A stretch of 64,000 nt of DNA from Paenibacillus sp. ACRRX (lineage in GTDB: Bacteria > Bacillota > Bacilli > Paenibacillales > Paenibacillaceae): contig NZ_JAKRNK010000001.1 in the NCBI RefSeq assembly GCF_022346885.1, positions 558,001 to 622,000 of the forward strand. Reading direction: 5' to 3'. The notes below the pieces were generated by a model that searched no databases, was not told where the DNA came from, and saw only the letters and a list, made by a program, of their open reading frames with translations. How positions within the stretch are numbered: the first letter of the stretch is position 1; every line of letters begins with the position of its first letter. Position numbers and translations under genes: made by a program. Shown here piece after piece: positions 46,959-56,332 of this stretch.

Positions 46959-47777
46959 CTAGATCTCATAATAGAATGCAAGACGGTCTAAAAATGTATC
47001 TGCTCTTAAACCGCGTCTCAAAGCTTCCAGCGCAATCACATCCCCATGTGCTACGTTACCAATATTTGCATTTACGCCTGCATTTTTTAATATAAACAAC
47101 TGTTGGTTTTTGTGGGGAGCCTCCCACATAATCTTCTCTGGAAAAGGGACAGCAGCTAGAATGTTACCGATTAACTCGACATTACAATTGCCGTTGGTGT
47201 CAAATACACCGACGTTGACGCCCGATTCGCGGCCTTCAAGTGTCATCCATTGTGCGCCGTGTGTCAGGTCATCCAATAGTATTTCCGTGATTTCCTCTAT
47301 TTGAAATGGGTTATGTTCGAGCTTCTTTCCGTATTCGGTGCTTACGGTATAACCTTCTTCCACAGCGCGGCTAATAAGCGACCTTCGTTCTGAACGTGAG
47401 AGCGTGATCGAACCATCGGATACCTCGATGGTGTTAAAGCCCGTTTCTTTCATCATATGAAAAAAATCATCTACCATACCTTTAGCAATGGCAATCTCCA
47501 ATAAGGTACCACCTGGCATAATACGCAGCCCATACGATTTGGCCAACAATGTCTTTGCGCGTATGAAAGAAGGTGGCAGCAGGGCAGATGTGCCGAATCC
47601 GAGCTTTAATATGTCAATATGCTCATGTACACAAGCTAAAAAATCTTCAAACGCCTGCAGGCCCAAGCCTTTGTCCATTACCATCGTATAACCGAATGAC
47701 CTAGGTTGAAGCAAACGTTCTCCGCTTGGATCTGATAGCCCAATTGGCCATTTAGAGGTGGTTATTAATCGGTTCAT
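46959..47777 (-). CDS. comA: Phosphosulfolactate synthase (ComA)
   Basis: A 272-residue TIM-barrel enzyme adding sulfite to phosphoenolpyruvate to give 2-phospho-3-sulfolactate. Typical segments: TMVMDKGLGLQAFEDFL, DILKLGFGTSALLP, MPGGTLLEIAIAKG, GFNTIEVSDGSITL and GANIG-like NANIGNVAHGDVIALEALRRGLRADT. ATG at 47777 with AAAGGAG 9 bases upstream; upstream in-frame codons lack a site. First gene of the comAB pair, divergent from yqhV and spoIIIA. A sulfolactate dehydrogenase gene is not seen nearby. Confidence 0.9.
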   Translation of the reverse strand: MNRLITTSKWPIGLSDPSGERLLQPRSFGYTMVMDKGLGLQAFEDFLACVHEHIDILKLGFGTSALLPPSFIRAKTLLAKSYGLRIMPGGTLLEIAIAKGMVDDFFHMMKETGFNTIEVSDGSITLSRSERRSLISRAVEEGYTVSTEYGKKLEHNPFQIEEITEILLDDLTHGAQWMTLEGRESGVNVGVFDTNGNCNVELIGNILAAVPFPEKIMWEAPHKNQQLFILKNAGVNANIGNVAHGDVIALEALRRGLRADTFLDRLAFYYEI

Positions 47778-47964
47778 ATGCCAATTCTCCTTTGGATGTG
47801 CTGCTTGACATAGCATCTTGAAGCAATATATGCGTTCAATCCCAGACAGGTGCCTAGTGGATGGACCTACTGCTCTATTCTGAGGAGAAACAGCATATGA
47901 ATAAACGGAAGACAATTGAGGTTGTTATTTAGTTATTCCAGATTAAGGAAAGGAGGCTGCGGAG

Positions 47965-48234
47965 ATGTCTTTTGACAAAATAGTGCTTAGTATGGCAGGC
48001 CTGCGATTCCTCTCGGGCAGTCTGGAGTTGCTTGCAGCTGTTATCATGTTAAGGCTTAATGAACCGCACAAAGCGCTTGCTGTGAACTCTATGCTGGCAT
48101 TAGTTGGGCCAATGGTGTTAATTGCAACGACTACGATTGGTTTGATTGGTATTGCGGACAAGCTCTCTTGGGGCAAATTCGTGTGGATTACGATAGGTGT
48201 CACTTGTTTATTAGTGGGCATTTTAAAAAAATAA
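47965..48234 (+). CDS. yqhV: YqhV, DUF2619 family small membrane protein
   Basis: An 89-residue protein with three hydrophobic helices (about 7-29, 39-62, 70-87). RFLSGSLELLAAVIMLRLNEPHKALAVNS is diagnostic for DUF2619. As in Bacillus it lies between the efp region and spoIIIAA. RBS AAAGGAGG upstream. A GTCTTAC/GTAAGAC stem (48252-48270) follows but lacks a T-run. Function unknown, expected to relate to sporulation by position. Confidence 0.85.
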   Translation: MSFDKIVLSMAGLRFLSGSLELLAAVIMLRLNEPHKALAVNSMLALVGPMVLIATTTIGLIGIADKLSWGKFVWITIGVTCLLVGILKK

Positions 48235-48292
48235 TCTCAAAATAGACGATGGTCTTACCAAATGTAAGACTAAAACGAATTCATGACCCATT

Positions 48293-48323
48293 GTCATATT
48301 TGCTTAGGTTGTTCCATACACAT
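48293..48323 (+). promoter_or_regulatory. SigE-like promoter of the spoIIIA operon
   Basis: GTCATATT (48293-48300), 14-base spacer, CATACACAT (48315-48323), close to the mother-cell SigE consensus (ATA-rich -35; CATACA-T -10). It lies 66 bases before the spoIIIAA start codon, as expected because spoIIIA is a SigE operon in Bacillus. Confidence 0.72.
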
Positions 48324-48388
48324 CAGTGTAGATGGGCAAGCATTATTCCTGTATGTAGGAATGAATCAGGTGAGCGAGGAGGGATACC

Positions 48389-49405
48389 ATGACTGCGCAA
48401 GACCGGACTAGCTGGTCTCTCGTGCTGCCCCCAGAGCTGCGTTCGCTCATCATGCAGCTGCCCTCGCGGCTATTAAACGTAATGGAAGAAATTCGTATTC
48501 GTGAAGGCAGGCCGCTTGAGGTCAGTACGTGTGGTGAGTACCACTTTATAACGAATCTTGGGACGATAACCGAGCAACCATTAGAAGCATACACTCCATC
48601 GAGGGAAGACTGCCATCGTCTTCTGGATCTGTTGACTAATCATTCCTTATATACGATGGAGGAGCAGCTTAGGAGAGGGTATGTCACTATTGCGGGGGGA
48701 CACCGCGTTGGTCTTTCAGGACGAACGGTACTTCATCAAGGAAAGGTAAGCCATCTGCGCGATATTTCGGGTTTTAACGTAAGAATCGCTAGAGAAGTCA
48801 AGGGGACAGCGGCTTCGATAATGCCGTATTTGCTCGATTTTCGAGCACAGTCTGTCTATCACACCTTGATCGTCTCGCCGCCGCAGCATGGAAAGACAAC
48901 TTTGCTAAGGGATGTAGCGCGTTCGACTGCTTCTGGTATGTGGAACCACCCGGATGCCCGTTGGCAATCACTAAAAGTTGGCATTGTGGACGAGCGGTCT
49001 GAAATTGCTGGATGCATAAAAGGCGTGCCAAGCTTTGATCTTGGCTTTCGCAGCGATGTATTAGACGGTTGTCCAAAAGCTGAGGGGATGATGATGTTGA
49101 TCAGGTCGATGTCCCCTGATGTAATTGTCGTAGATGAATTCGGCCGTGAGGAGGACGTGTTCGCTATGCGGGAAGCTATACACGCAGGTGTACGCGTTAT
49201 TGCTTCTGCTCACGGCAGTGATGTGGAAGAACTGAGACGCAGGCCAGGCATAGGAGAGCTACTGACAGAAGGGGTTTTTTCTCGAATTATACTGCTAAAG
49301 AGGACCAAGAAGGAGTGGACCTGGAAAATATACGATGACAAACGAAGAGCTTTGCTCATGCCAGAAATGACCGCAGGTGTGAAAGGCGGGGGTGGGCGTG
49401 TATAA
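48389..49405 (+). CDS. spoIIIAA: Stage III sporulation ATPase SpoIIIAA
   Basis: A 338-residue secretion-type ATPase in the mother cell that powers the SpoIIIA-SpoIIQ channel. IRIREGRPLEV starts the family core. Walker A is PPQHGKTTLLRD, Walker B VIVVDEFG, and the arginine-rich region around VGIVDERSEIAG is typical. ATG after GAGGAGGG. The following gene overlaps by 8 bases. Mutants in this operon arrest after engulfment in Bacillus. Confidence 0.95.
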   Translation: MTAQDRTSWSLVLPPELRSLIMQLPSRLLNVMEEIRIREGRPLEVSTCGEYHFITNLGTITEQPLEAYTPSREDCHRLLDLLTNHSLYTMEEQLRRGYVTIAGGHRVGLSGRTVLHQGKVSHLRDISGFNVRIAREVKGTAASIMPYLLDFRAQSVYHTLIVSPPQHGKTTLLRDVARSTASGMWNHPDARWQSLKVGIVDERSEIAGCIKGVPSFDLGFRSDVLDGCPKAEGMMMLIRSMSPDVIVVDEFGREEDVFAMREAIHAGVRVIASAHGSDVEELRRRPGIGELLTEGVFSRIILLKRTKKEWTWKIYDDKRRALLMPEMTAGVKGGGGRV

Positions 49406-49922
49406 GCTTATTGGGACAGCAATCGTTATTGCTGCAGCCAGCGCAATCGGCTGGGTGCAATCCGCTTCCTATGCAGCAAGACCAAGGCAGATCAGACAAC
49501 TGATTGTTGCTTTACAACGGCTAGAGACGTCAATCGTCTATGGTCACACGCCGCTAGATGATGCTTTTGAGGAGCTTGGCATGCAGCTGTCCGCGCCGTT
49601 AAATACATTATTTGCTGCCGCTGCCTCCAGCATGAAGCAGCGGGAAGCTCTTGTATTGACCTCAAAAGAAGCTTGGCATCAGGCCTTGAATCGAGTTTCA
49701 CCCGAAACCGCTCTTAAGCATCAGGATATTCGCGTGTTGTATGACTTGGGTATGAGCCTCGGCATAAGTGATCGTGAGGATCAGCGCAACCATATCCGAC
49801 ATGCGATCAAAAGGCTGGAGCAGGAAGAAATAAACGCGCGTGAAGATTATATGCGTTATGGGACATTAAGTCGCAGTTTAGGTTTGTTAAGCGGGGTGTT
49901 AGTAGTCATTTTAATATATTGA
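49398..49922 (+). CDS. spoIIIAB: Stage III sporulation protein SpoIIIAB
   Basis: A 174-residue bitopic protein resembling GspF-type secretion components: an N-terminal helix (about 4-22), RPRQIRQLIVALQRLETSIVYGHTPL, a helical cytoplasmic domain and a C-terminal helix (SLGLLSGVLVVILIY). GTG at 49398 gives the usual N-terminus VYKLIG and is preceded by a GGGGGTGG tract; GTG at 49392 is an alternative. Overlaps spoIIIAA. Confidence 0.92.
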   Translation: MYKLIGTAIVIAAASAIGWVQSASYAARPRQIRQLIVALQRLETSIVYGHTPLDDAFEELGMQLSAPLNTLFAAAASSMKQREALVLTSKEAWHQALNRVSPETALKHQDIRVLYDLGMSLGISDREDQRNHIRHAIKRLEQEEINAREDYMRYGTLSRSLGLLSGVLVVILIY

Positions 49923-49933
49923 GGTGCCTTCGG

Positions 49934-50137
49934 ATGAATGTGGATGTGAGTGCGATATTTCAGATTGCCGGGATCGGCATAATCATTGCCATGATTCATA
50001 CCGTACTGAAGCAGATGGGCAAAGAAGACATGGCTCACTGGGTAACTGTGATCGGGTTTGTTGTTGTGTTATTTATGGTTGTTCGGCTGCTGGACAATTT
50101 GTTTCAAGAGATTAAGACCATTTTCTTGTTTCAGTAG
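49934..50137 (+). CDS. spoIIIAC: Stage III sporulation protein SpoIIIAC
   Basis: A 67-residue protein with two helices (about 8-25 and 38-58); KEDMAHWVTVIGFVVVLFMVV is family-typical. Same length as the Bacillus protein. ATG at 49934 is 7 bases after GAGGTG; an in-frame ATG 15 bases earlier is unsupported. Confidence 0.92.
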   Translation: MNVDVSAIFQIAGIGIIIAMIHTVLKQMGKEDMAHWVTVIGFVVVLFMVVRLLDNLFQEIKTIFLFQ

Positions 50138-50148
50138 GTGACACATGT

Positions 50149-50538
50149 ATGGAGATTATTCAGATTGTCGGACTTGGTCTAATCGCAGCCATCCTTGTGC
50201 TTGTTGTGAAGGAGCAGAAGCCGATGTTTGCGTTTCTTATATCCGCATTTGCAGGTATTGTCATCTTCCTCTTCTTAATAGGCAAGATTGAGGCTGTTAT
50301 CAAAGTGTTGGAAGATCTCGCCAACCGTTCGGGGATTCAACCCGTATACTTGAAAACTATTTTAAAAATTATTGGAATAGCCTATATTGCAGAATTTGGC
50401 GCGCAAGTCGTCCGTGATGCTGGACAAGATGGCATCGCTGCTAAGATTGAGCTGGCAGGCAAGGTGCTCATTATGGTGATGGCCATTCCGATAATTAGCG
50501 TTATTATTGAAACCGTCATGAAGCTGCTTCCGGCTTAA
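50149..50538 (+). CDS. spoIIIAD: Stage III sporulation protein SpoIIIAD
   Basis: A 129-residue four-helix membrane protein. VVKEQKPMFAFLISAFAGIVIFL and IIGIAYIAEFGAQVVRDAGQDGIAAKIELAGK are diagnostic. Lies 11 bases after spoIIIAC. Part of the channel core with AE. Confidence 0.93.
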   Translation: MEIIQIVGLGLIAAILVLVVKEQKPMFAFLISAFAGIVIFLFLIGKIEAVIKVLEDLANRSGIQPVYLKTILKIIGIAYIAEFGAQVVRDAGQDGIAAKIELAGKVLIMVMAIPIISVIIETVMKLLPA

Positions 50539-50559
50539 TCCCATACATAATGAGGAGAG

Positions 50560-51801
50560 GTGAAGACTATCGGAAAGAGCCTATTTCATGCGAGTCGTAC
50601 TCATGTCTTCATCGTACTTCTCTTGTGTATGTTGTGTGCAGGCGTTAGTGCAGTATCAGCAGCCCCTGATGCTGTAGATGAGCAGGTAAAGGCAACTTCT
50701 TCTGCTCCTGCTGAAGAGTGGGTGAAGCAGCAAAGCAAGGAGATCGGCACAGGTGAAGTAGAGGTATATTGGAACACCTTGTTGGACAAGTATGGAGGAT
50801 TTTTCCCAAAAGAGTCTGTACCTGATTTTGCTGATCTAATTCTGCCGGGGGGCGAGAAGCTTACGATCGGCAATACGTTTAAAGCACTGGGCAGCTTTAT
50901 GCTGCAAGAAGTGGTCATGAATGGGAAATTGATTGTCACGATTGTTATTTTAGCTGTGTTTAGCATGGTGCTTGAGACGCTGCAAACCGCATTTGAACGG
51001 AATACAGTTAGTAAAATTGCTTATTCCATCTCTTATATGGTCATTATTATTTTAGCGATAAACAGTTTTCACGTAGCGATTGGATATGCAAAAGATGCCA
51101 TATCAGGAATGATTGACTTTATGATGGCAATGGTTCCGTTGCTATTTACATTATTAGCATCCCTTGGAAATGTTGTTACCGTATCTGTACTTCATCCGCT
51201 AATTGTATTTATGATTCATTTGGTCGGTACGTTAATCTATGCTGTCGTATTTCCGCTGCTGTTCTTCTCAGCTGTGCTCCATATTGTCAGTACGATGTCG
51301 GACAAGTACAAAGTAACGCAGTTGGCAAACCTGCTGCGGAACATTAGCGTCGGGTTGTTGGGCATATTGTTAACTGTCTTTTTAGGTGTCATTTCAGTAC
51401 AAGGTGTGACAAGCTCAGTTACGGATGGGGTGGCATTACGGACAGCTAAGTATATTACGGGCAACTTTGTTCCGGTTGTAGGCCGTGTATTCTCTGATGC
51501 AACAGATACGGTTATAACAGCTTCGCTGCTCGTCAAAAATGCGGTCGGTTTAACGGGCGTTATTATCCTCTTGTTTTTGTGTGCATTTCCCGCATTAAAA
51601 ATATTAACGCTAGCGCTCATTTATAACGTATCTGCCGCTGTAATGCAGCCTTTAGGCGATAGCCCGGTCGTAGGCTGTTTGAAGACGGTGGGTAAAAGTA
51701 TGATTTATGTGTTTGCTGCTCTTGCGGCAGTTAGCTTAATGTTCTTTCTTGCGATTACGATCTTGTTAACAGCCGGGAATGTAACTGTCATGATGCGTTA
51801 G
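50560..51801 (+). CDS. spoIIIAE: Stage III sporulation protein SpoIIIAE
   Basis: A 413-residue polytopic protein with a signal peptide (residues 1-35), a hydrophilic stretch to about 110, and eight or so helices. SMVLETLQTAFERNTVSKIAYSISYMVIII and the central and C-terminal hydrophobic segments fit the family. The only usable start is GTG at 50560, yet the AGGAG site ends just 2 bases before it, an unusually short spacing that may reduce translation. Role in the mother cell-forespore feeding channel. Confidence 0.92.
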   Translation: MKTIGKSLFHASRTHVFIVLLLCMLCAGVSAVSAAPDAVDEQVKATSSAPAEEWVKQQSKEIGTGEVEVYWNTLLDKYGGFFPKESVPDFADLILPGGEKLTIGNTFKALGSFMLQEVVMNGKLIVTIVILAVFSMVLETLQTAFERNTVSKIAYSISYMVIIILAINSFHVAIGYAKDAISGMIDFMMAMVPLLFTLLASLGNVVTVSVLHPLIVFMIHLVGTLIYAVVFPLLFFSAVLHIVSTMSDKYKVTQLANLLRNISVGLLGILLTVFLGVISVQGVTSSVTDGVALRTAKYITGNFVPVVGRVFSDATDTVITASLLVKNAVGLTGVIILLFLCAFPALKILTLALIYNVSAAVMQPLGDSPVVGCLKTVGKSMIYVFAALAAVSLMFFLAITILLTAGNVTVMMR

Positions 51802-51812
51802 GGGGGATACGC

Positions 51813-52610
51813 ATGACGTGGCTTAGCCAATGGCTAAAGGAAATCATCATGGTCATTTTATTAGCGACCTTTATTGATTTACTGCTGCCTAATCGCACGA
51901 TGCAGCGTTATGTCAAACTGATGATGAGTCTGATCATCTTACTGATCCTGCTCTCTCCGATTATGAAGCTCTTTGACGCGAACATTACAGATGAATTGGC
52001 GCAGCAATGGGACCAGGCATCAGCGGCAACACCTAGCACTTACGCATCATTAACCTCCATTCAGCGCGAAGCTAACCGGATAAAAGCGAAGCGTGACGAA
52101 CAAGTGATGTCCTATGCGGCTGCGCAGCTCGAGACGAATATGAAGAAACAATTAAATGATACTTTGGCCTCACCGTCAACTGGCAATCTAAGCGGAGGCG
52201 CTCGCTCGGAGGGGGCAGAGACTGTTATTGCACAGTCAAAGCTCATATTCCAAGTGGTTGCCGTGCAGGTGGAATTAACTAGTCGCCCTAATCAGGAGCA
52301 GCCAACAATCGACATGATACGCATTCAAATGAAGCCAGCCCAGAGAGCAGAAATACAACATGAAACGTTACCAGTAATGGCCCCAGAACACGGTGCTATT
52401 AACCAGGTGGAACCTGTCGAGACCGTGTCGAATGTTACCGTACAATCGGTAAATTCTAATAATAATACACATAAAAAACAACTCGACAATCAAGTTCAAC
52501 CCCTTAATGAAAACGATGAACGCCAGGCGGTTGAAGGGCTAGTTAAACAGCAATTGTCGCAGCAATGGGTCGTATTGCCGGAACAGATCCATATCGAATG
52601 GCAAACGTAG
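51813..52610 (+). CDS. spoIIIAF: Stage III sporulation protein SpoIIIAF
   Basis: A 265-residue protein: two N-terminal helices (about 10-25 and 34-52; FIDLLLPNRTMQRYVKLMMSLIILLILLSPI is diagnostic) and a long hydrophilic C-terminal ring-forming domain, here with an Asn/Gln-rich insertion (about 200-240). RBS GGGGGG. Ring component of the channel. Confidence 0.9.
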   Translation: MTWLSQWLKEIIMVILLATFIDLLLPNRTMQRYVKLMMSLIILLILLSPIMKLFDANITDELAQQWDQASAATPSTYASLTSIQREANRIKAKRDEQVMSYAAAQLETNMKKQLNDTLASPSTGNLSGGARSEGAETVIAQSKLIFQVVAVQVELTSRPNQEQPTIDMIRIQMKPAQRAEIQHETLPVMAPEHGAINQVEPVETVSNVTVQSVNSNNNTHKKQLDNQVQPLNENDERQAVEGLVKQQLSQQWVVLPEQIHIEWQT

Positions 52611-52726
52611 CTCATAAAAAAGTGTACGAGTTCGCATATTGCAGTCATAAATTTGAACAAGCAGCGTATAGGTGAAATGAGGACAAGTAAACGCAAGTCC
52701 ATCATGTGAAAGGGCGGTTGAGTGCA

Positions 52727-53389
52727 TTGGCGAAATGGCTGCAGAAAATTGAATCCCTACTTGGCAGTGGACCGAACGGGTCCAAAAAGTTGCATACGTT
52801 CCGCTTGCTGTTGCTGTTTGGCCTTATTGGCGCCGCGCTTGTCTTATTCAGCTCGTTTCGCTCCTTCGAAGGGGCAGGCAGTTGGCTAAAGGGCAACGTT
52901 GGCAGGGAACCGCCGACGGCGGGAGCCTTTCAAGCTGCTGATGGGCAGTCGAGTGAGCTGACTCCCACACCTGGCAACGCCTTTGATGCTATCGAGAAGT
53001 CCTTCGAAACAAGAATTCGGTCCATTCTGGAGGAGATTGTGGGTGTCGGACAGGTTGAGGTATTGGTAACGATTGATTCAACAGAAGAGATGGTTATCCA
53101 ACGCAACAATAAAGATAGCCAGCAGGTAACGGAGGAGACCGATGCGAACGGGGGCAAGCGTCACACGACACAATATTCGCGTGATGGAGAAATTGTAATG
53201 ACGGAACAGTCGAACAGTCATAGTCCAATCGTAACAAAACGGATCAAGCCCAAGGTGAGAGGAGTCGTCGTTGTTGCGAAAGGCGCAGAAAATGCAGTCG
53301 TCAAGCAATTAATAGTGGATGCGGTGGAAAAAGGATTAAATGTCCCGTCTTATCGAATCTCGGTCGTGCCGCGAAAAGTGGCGGAGTAA
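52727..53389 (+). CDS. spoIIIAG: Stage III sporulation protein SpoIIIAG
   Basis: A 220-residue single-pass membrane protein whose extracellular domain forms a large ring in the intermembrane space. The helix is at about 26-43; the ring-building domain about 85-220 with SILEEIVGVGQVEVLVTIDSTEE and a closing DAVEKGLNVPSYRISVVPRK. TTG at 52727 lies 9 bases after AAAGGGCGG; GTG at 52706 and TTG at 52718 are alternatives. 116 bases follow spoIIIAF. Confidence 0.9.
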   Translation: MAKWLQKIESLLGSGPNGSKKLHTFRLLLLFGLIGAALVLFSSFRSFEGAGSWLKGNVGREPPTAGAFQAADGQSSELTPTPGNAFDAIEKSFETRIRSILEEIVGVGQVEVLVTIDSTEEMVIQRNNKDSQQVTEETDANGGKRHTTQYSRDGEIVMTEQSNSHSPIVTKRIKPKVRGVVVVAKGAENAVVKQLIVDAVEKGLNVPSYRISVVPRKVAE

Positions 53390-53419
53390 AGCAGTGAATG
53401 GCAAAGGAGGCCTTTTCTT

Positions 53420-54181
53420 ATGAACACGAAAAGACAAACAATTTGGTTAGTATCTATGCTAAGCCTGATGGTTGTATTATCCGCCTATTACTTGTTTACG
53501 GAAGATACGACAAGTAAACAAACGGCAACTGGAACGCAAGCGGAGCAAGTGATTAAAGGTGACGCCACTGAAGTTGGGCAGCTTCCAAACGTGCAGATCA
53601 CGGAAGTATCTGCTGGGGACAGCAACACGGCTGGCAAGGAACAGGCAAATGCAGGCGAAAAGAAAGGCACTGAGAATATCGCAAATGGAAATGCGGGCCA
53701 TGAGACACAAGATCCGACAGGTGCACCATCGTCTGCACCAGCTGATACATCTAAGTCAGTAGCAGGCAAGGAAGATACAAAGACCAATGAGGATGTGCTG
53801 AATGAAGCGGTTGCCGGTGGTGTAACCAAACGAAGCATGATCGAAGAAAAACAAATGGAAAGAAATGAGCAATATCAACAAAATATTGAGCGTTTACTCG
53901 GTATTATTAATGATACAACCAATATTACCGGTGATAAACTAACAAAAGCTTATGATGAGATGCATCAGCTTGACGAGCGTGAACAAAAAATTACAAACCT
54001 GGAGACCGAATTGCAGAAGGAATATGACAATGCAGTTATTACTCAGGATAATGACCGCTATAAAGTTGTCGTGCAGAGCGCGAAGCTGGAAGTGAAGCAG
54101 GCCGTTGATATTATGGATAAATTAATAAAAGAATTAAATGTAACACAGGACAAAATAAGTGTTCAGTATGTGTCCGAATAA
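53420..54181 (+). CDS. spoIIIAH: Stage III sporulation protein SpoIIIAH
   Basis: A 253-residue membrane protein that binds SpoIIQ across the engulfing membranes. N-terminal helix (about 8-26), a long Thr/Gly/Ala-rich linker (about 30-120), then the YscJ/FliF-like ring domain (about 130-253) with NERNEQYQQNIERLLGIIND-like start and KLEVKQAVDIMDKLIKELN. The linker is longer than in Bacillus. ATG at 53420 after AAAGGAGG. Confidence 0.9.
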   Translation: MNTKRQTIWLVSMLSLMVVLSAYYLFTEDTTSKQTATGTQAEQVIKGDATEVGQLPNVQITEVSAGDSNTAGKEQANAGEKKGTENIANGNAGHETQDPTGAPSSAPADTSKSVAGKEDTKTNEDVLNEAVAGGVTKRSMIEEKQMERNEQYQQNIERLLGIINDTTNITGDKLTKAYDEMHQLDEREQKITNLETELQKEYDNAVITQDNDRYKVVVQSAKLEVKQAVDIMDKLIKELNVTQDKISVQYVSE

Positions 54182-54217
54182 AGCGATAACATGCACCTTA
54201 AATACAAAGGTTGGCAA

Positions 54218-54248
54218 AGCCCAGTTCCAAACTGGGCTCTTTCTATTT
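54218..54248 (+). terminator. Terminator of the spoIIIA operon
   Basis: AGCCCAGTT, loop CCA, AACTGGGCT (54218-54238), then CTTTCTATTT. Confidence 0.85.
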
Positions 54249-54258
54249 ATTGAGGTTG

Positions 54259-54267
54259 TGATATAAT
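54259..54267 (+). promoter_or_regulatory. Extended -10 promoter of accBC
   Basis: TGATATAAT: TATAAT at 54262-54267 preceded by TGn; no clear -35. It lies right after the spoIIIA terminator, so accBC is expressed vegetatively. Confidence 0.55.
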
Positions 54268-54337
54268 ACATACGTCTATGTAGATTGTCCATATGTAAAG
54301 TCCTTACGGATACATACTTTCACGAGGAGTGAATGAA

Positions 54338-54832
54338 TTGTTCAAAATTAGTGAGATTAAAGAGCTGGTAAAATTGTTGGACCAGACTTCGGTCCATGAG
54401 CTCGAAGTAGAAAACGAAGGCTTCCGCCTATCCATTCGTAAGCCGGGCAAGACAGAGGTTGTAACTGTTCAAACGGCACCAACGACACATACATATACGC
54501 CAGTCCCAGCAACTATTCCTGTAACTGCGGCTGCTGAGGCAACTGCAGCAAATCCGGCGCCAAGTACAGATGCTGCATCTGCTCAAGCAGGACTCCACAA
54601 GATCGTATCCCCTATGGTAGGTACGTTTTATGCTTCGCCGTCTCCTGAGGCAGGTGCCTTCGTGAAGACGGGAGACCGGGTGAACGAGCGTTCTGTTGTT
54701 TGTATTCTTGAAGCGATGAAACTTATGAACGAGCTTGAAGCAGAGGTATCAGGCGAGATCGTACAGATTCTGGTCGAGAACGGACAACTAGTAGAATACG
54801 GACAACCACTGTTCTTGGTAAAGCCTGAGTAA
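54338..54832 (+). CDS. accB: Biotin carboxyl carrier protein of acetyl-CoA carboxylase
   Basis: A 164-residue BCCP. N-terminal region (1-75) and Ala/Pro/Thr-rich linker, then the biotinyl domain with [15 protein letters not shown], where K128 is biotinylated, and the thumb-like [23 protein letters not shown] start at 54338 is 8 bases after GAGGAG and matches the N-terminus of relatives ([15 protein letters not shown]); a GTG at 54329 overlaps the site. Carries CO2 in malonyl-CoA synthesis. Confidence 0.94.
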   Translation: MFKISEIKELVKLLDQTSVHELEVENEGFRLSIRKPGKTEVVTVQTAPTTHTYTPVPATIPVTAAAEATAANPAPSTDAASAQAGLHKIVSPMVGTFYASPSPEAGAFVKTGDRVNERSVVCILEAMKLMNELEAEVSGEIVQILVENGQLVEYGQPLFLVKPE

Positions 54833-54878
54833 AGAAGGCTGACTAGTTAATTCGGATAAACCAAGAGGAGGTTGAACG

Positions 54879-56222
54879 ATGAAGTTTCAGAAAGTGCTCG
54901 TCGCGAACCGCGGAGAAATTGCCGTACGTATTATTCGCGCGTGCCGTGAACTAGGAATTACAACAGTAGCTGTTTACTCGGAAGCGGATCGCGACGCCCT
55001 TCATGTTCGTCTGGCGGATGAGGCCTACTGTATTGGACCAACGGCGTCCAAGGACAGCTACTTGAATTTTACCAACTTAATGAGTGTGGCAACACTTACA
55101 GAGTGTGACGCTGTACATCCTGGTTACGGGTTTTTGGCGGAAAATGCTGACTTTGCCGAGATTTGCAGTTCATGCGGCATTACATTTATTGGCCCCTCTG
55201 CTGATGCAATTGAGCGTATGGGTGACAAGGCAGTTGCCAAGCAGACGATGAAGGATGCGGGCGTACCGGTTATTCCGGGATCTGACGGTCTTGTTGAGGA
55301 TATTGAAGATGCAATTATGATTGCACGTGATATCGGCTATCCTGTCATCATTAAAGCAACAGCAGGCGGCGGCGGTAAAGGTATTCGGATTGCAGATGAT
55401 GAATCATCTCTGTTGAAGCAGATGAAGACCGCTCAGCAAGAAGCTGAGAAAGCATTTGGCAATTCAGGTGTCTATCTGGAGAAGTTCTTGACGGGTATGA
55501 AGCATGTCGAGATCCAGATCGTAGCTGACAAGCATGGAAACGTCGTTCATCTAGGCGAGCGGGATTGCTCGGTACAACGTCGCAGACAGAAACTTGTGGA
55601 AGAGGCACCATGTCCTGTTCTGAGCGAGGAAACACGTAACCAAATGGGTGACGCTGCGGTTCGTGCGGCATTGGCTGTTAACTATTCAGGAGCTGGTACG
55701 CTAGAATTTTTGCTGGCACCGGACGGACAGTTCTATTTTATGGAAATGAATACCCGCATACAGGTTGAACATCCGGTTACAGAGATGGTTACTGGTGTGG
55801 ATATTATTAAAGAAATGATTATGGTGGCTCAAGGTGAACAGCTTTCTGTCAGACAGGATGAGATCACGATTAACGGGTGGGCGATCGAGTGCCGTATTAA
55901 TGCGGAAGATCCGGATCGCAACTTTATGCCGTCTCCAGGGCAGATTACGTTTTATTTGCCAGCAGGAGGCATAGGTGTTCGTGTGGATAGTGCTGCTTTC
56001 CAAGGATATACAATCTCTCCGTTCTACGACTCTATGATTGCCAAGCTTATCGTGTGGGCGCCAACAAGACTAGAAGCGATTGAGCGCATGAAGCGAGCTC
56101 TGGCTGAATTTGCTATCGAAGGTATTTATACAACGATTCCATTCCATATGCGATTGTTGCAGCATCCAACTTTCATTCGTGGCGATTTTGACATCAAGTT
56201 TCTAGAGGAAAATGAGGTATAA
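54879..56222 (+). CDS. accC: Biotin carboxylase subunit of acetyl-CoA carboxylase
   Basis: A 447-residue ATP-grasp enzyme carboxylating biotin on Acc[32 protein letters not shown] (ATP-binding Gly loop), [37 protein letters not shown] and ECRINAEDP are diagnostic. ATG after AGGAGG; 46 bases after accB. First committed step in fatty acid synthesis. Confidence 0.97.
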   Translation: MKFQKVLVANRGEIAVRIIRACRELGITTVAVYSEADRDALHVRLADEAYCIGPTASKDSYLNFTNLMSVATLTECDAVHPGYGFLAENADFAEICSSCGITFIGPSADAIERMGDKAVAKQTMKDAGVPVIPGSDGLVEDIEDAIMIARDIGYPVIIKATAGGGGKGIRIADDESSLLKQMKTAQQEAEKAFGNSGVYLEKFLTGMKHVEIQIVADKHGNVVHLGERDCSVQRRRQKLVEEAPCPVLSEETRNQMGDAAVRAALAVNYSGAGTLEFLLAPDGQFYFMEMNTRIQVEHPVTEMVTGVDIIKEMIMVAQGEQLSVRQDEITINGWAIECRINAEDPDRNFMPSPGQITFYLPAGGIGVRVDSAAFQGYTISPFYDSMIAKLIVWAPTRLEAIERMKRALAEFAIEGIYTTIPFHMRLLQHPTFIRGDFDIKFLEENEV

Positions 56223-56332
56223 TGGTTTACACCGATCAGTTGTTTGTCATAAAATTGGACAAATGATATAGTTATGAATAATAGGTGGACAGGATTATAT
56301 CTCCATACATGAATAGTAAGGAGTGATAATGG

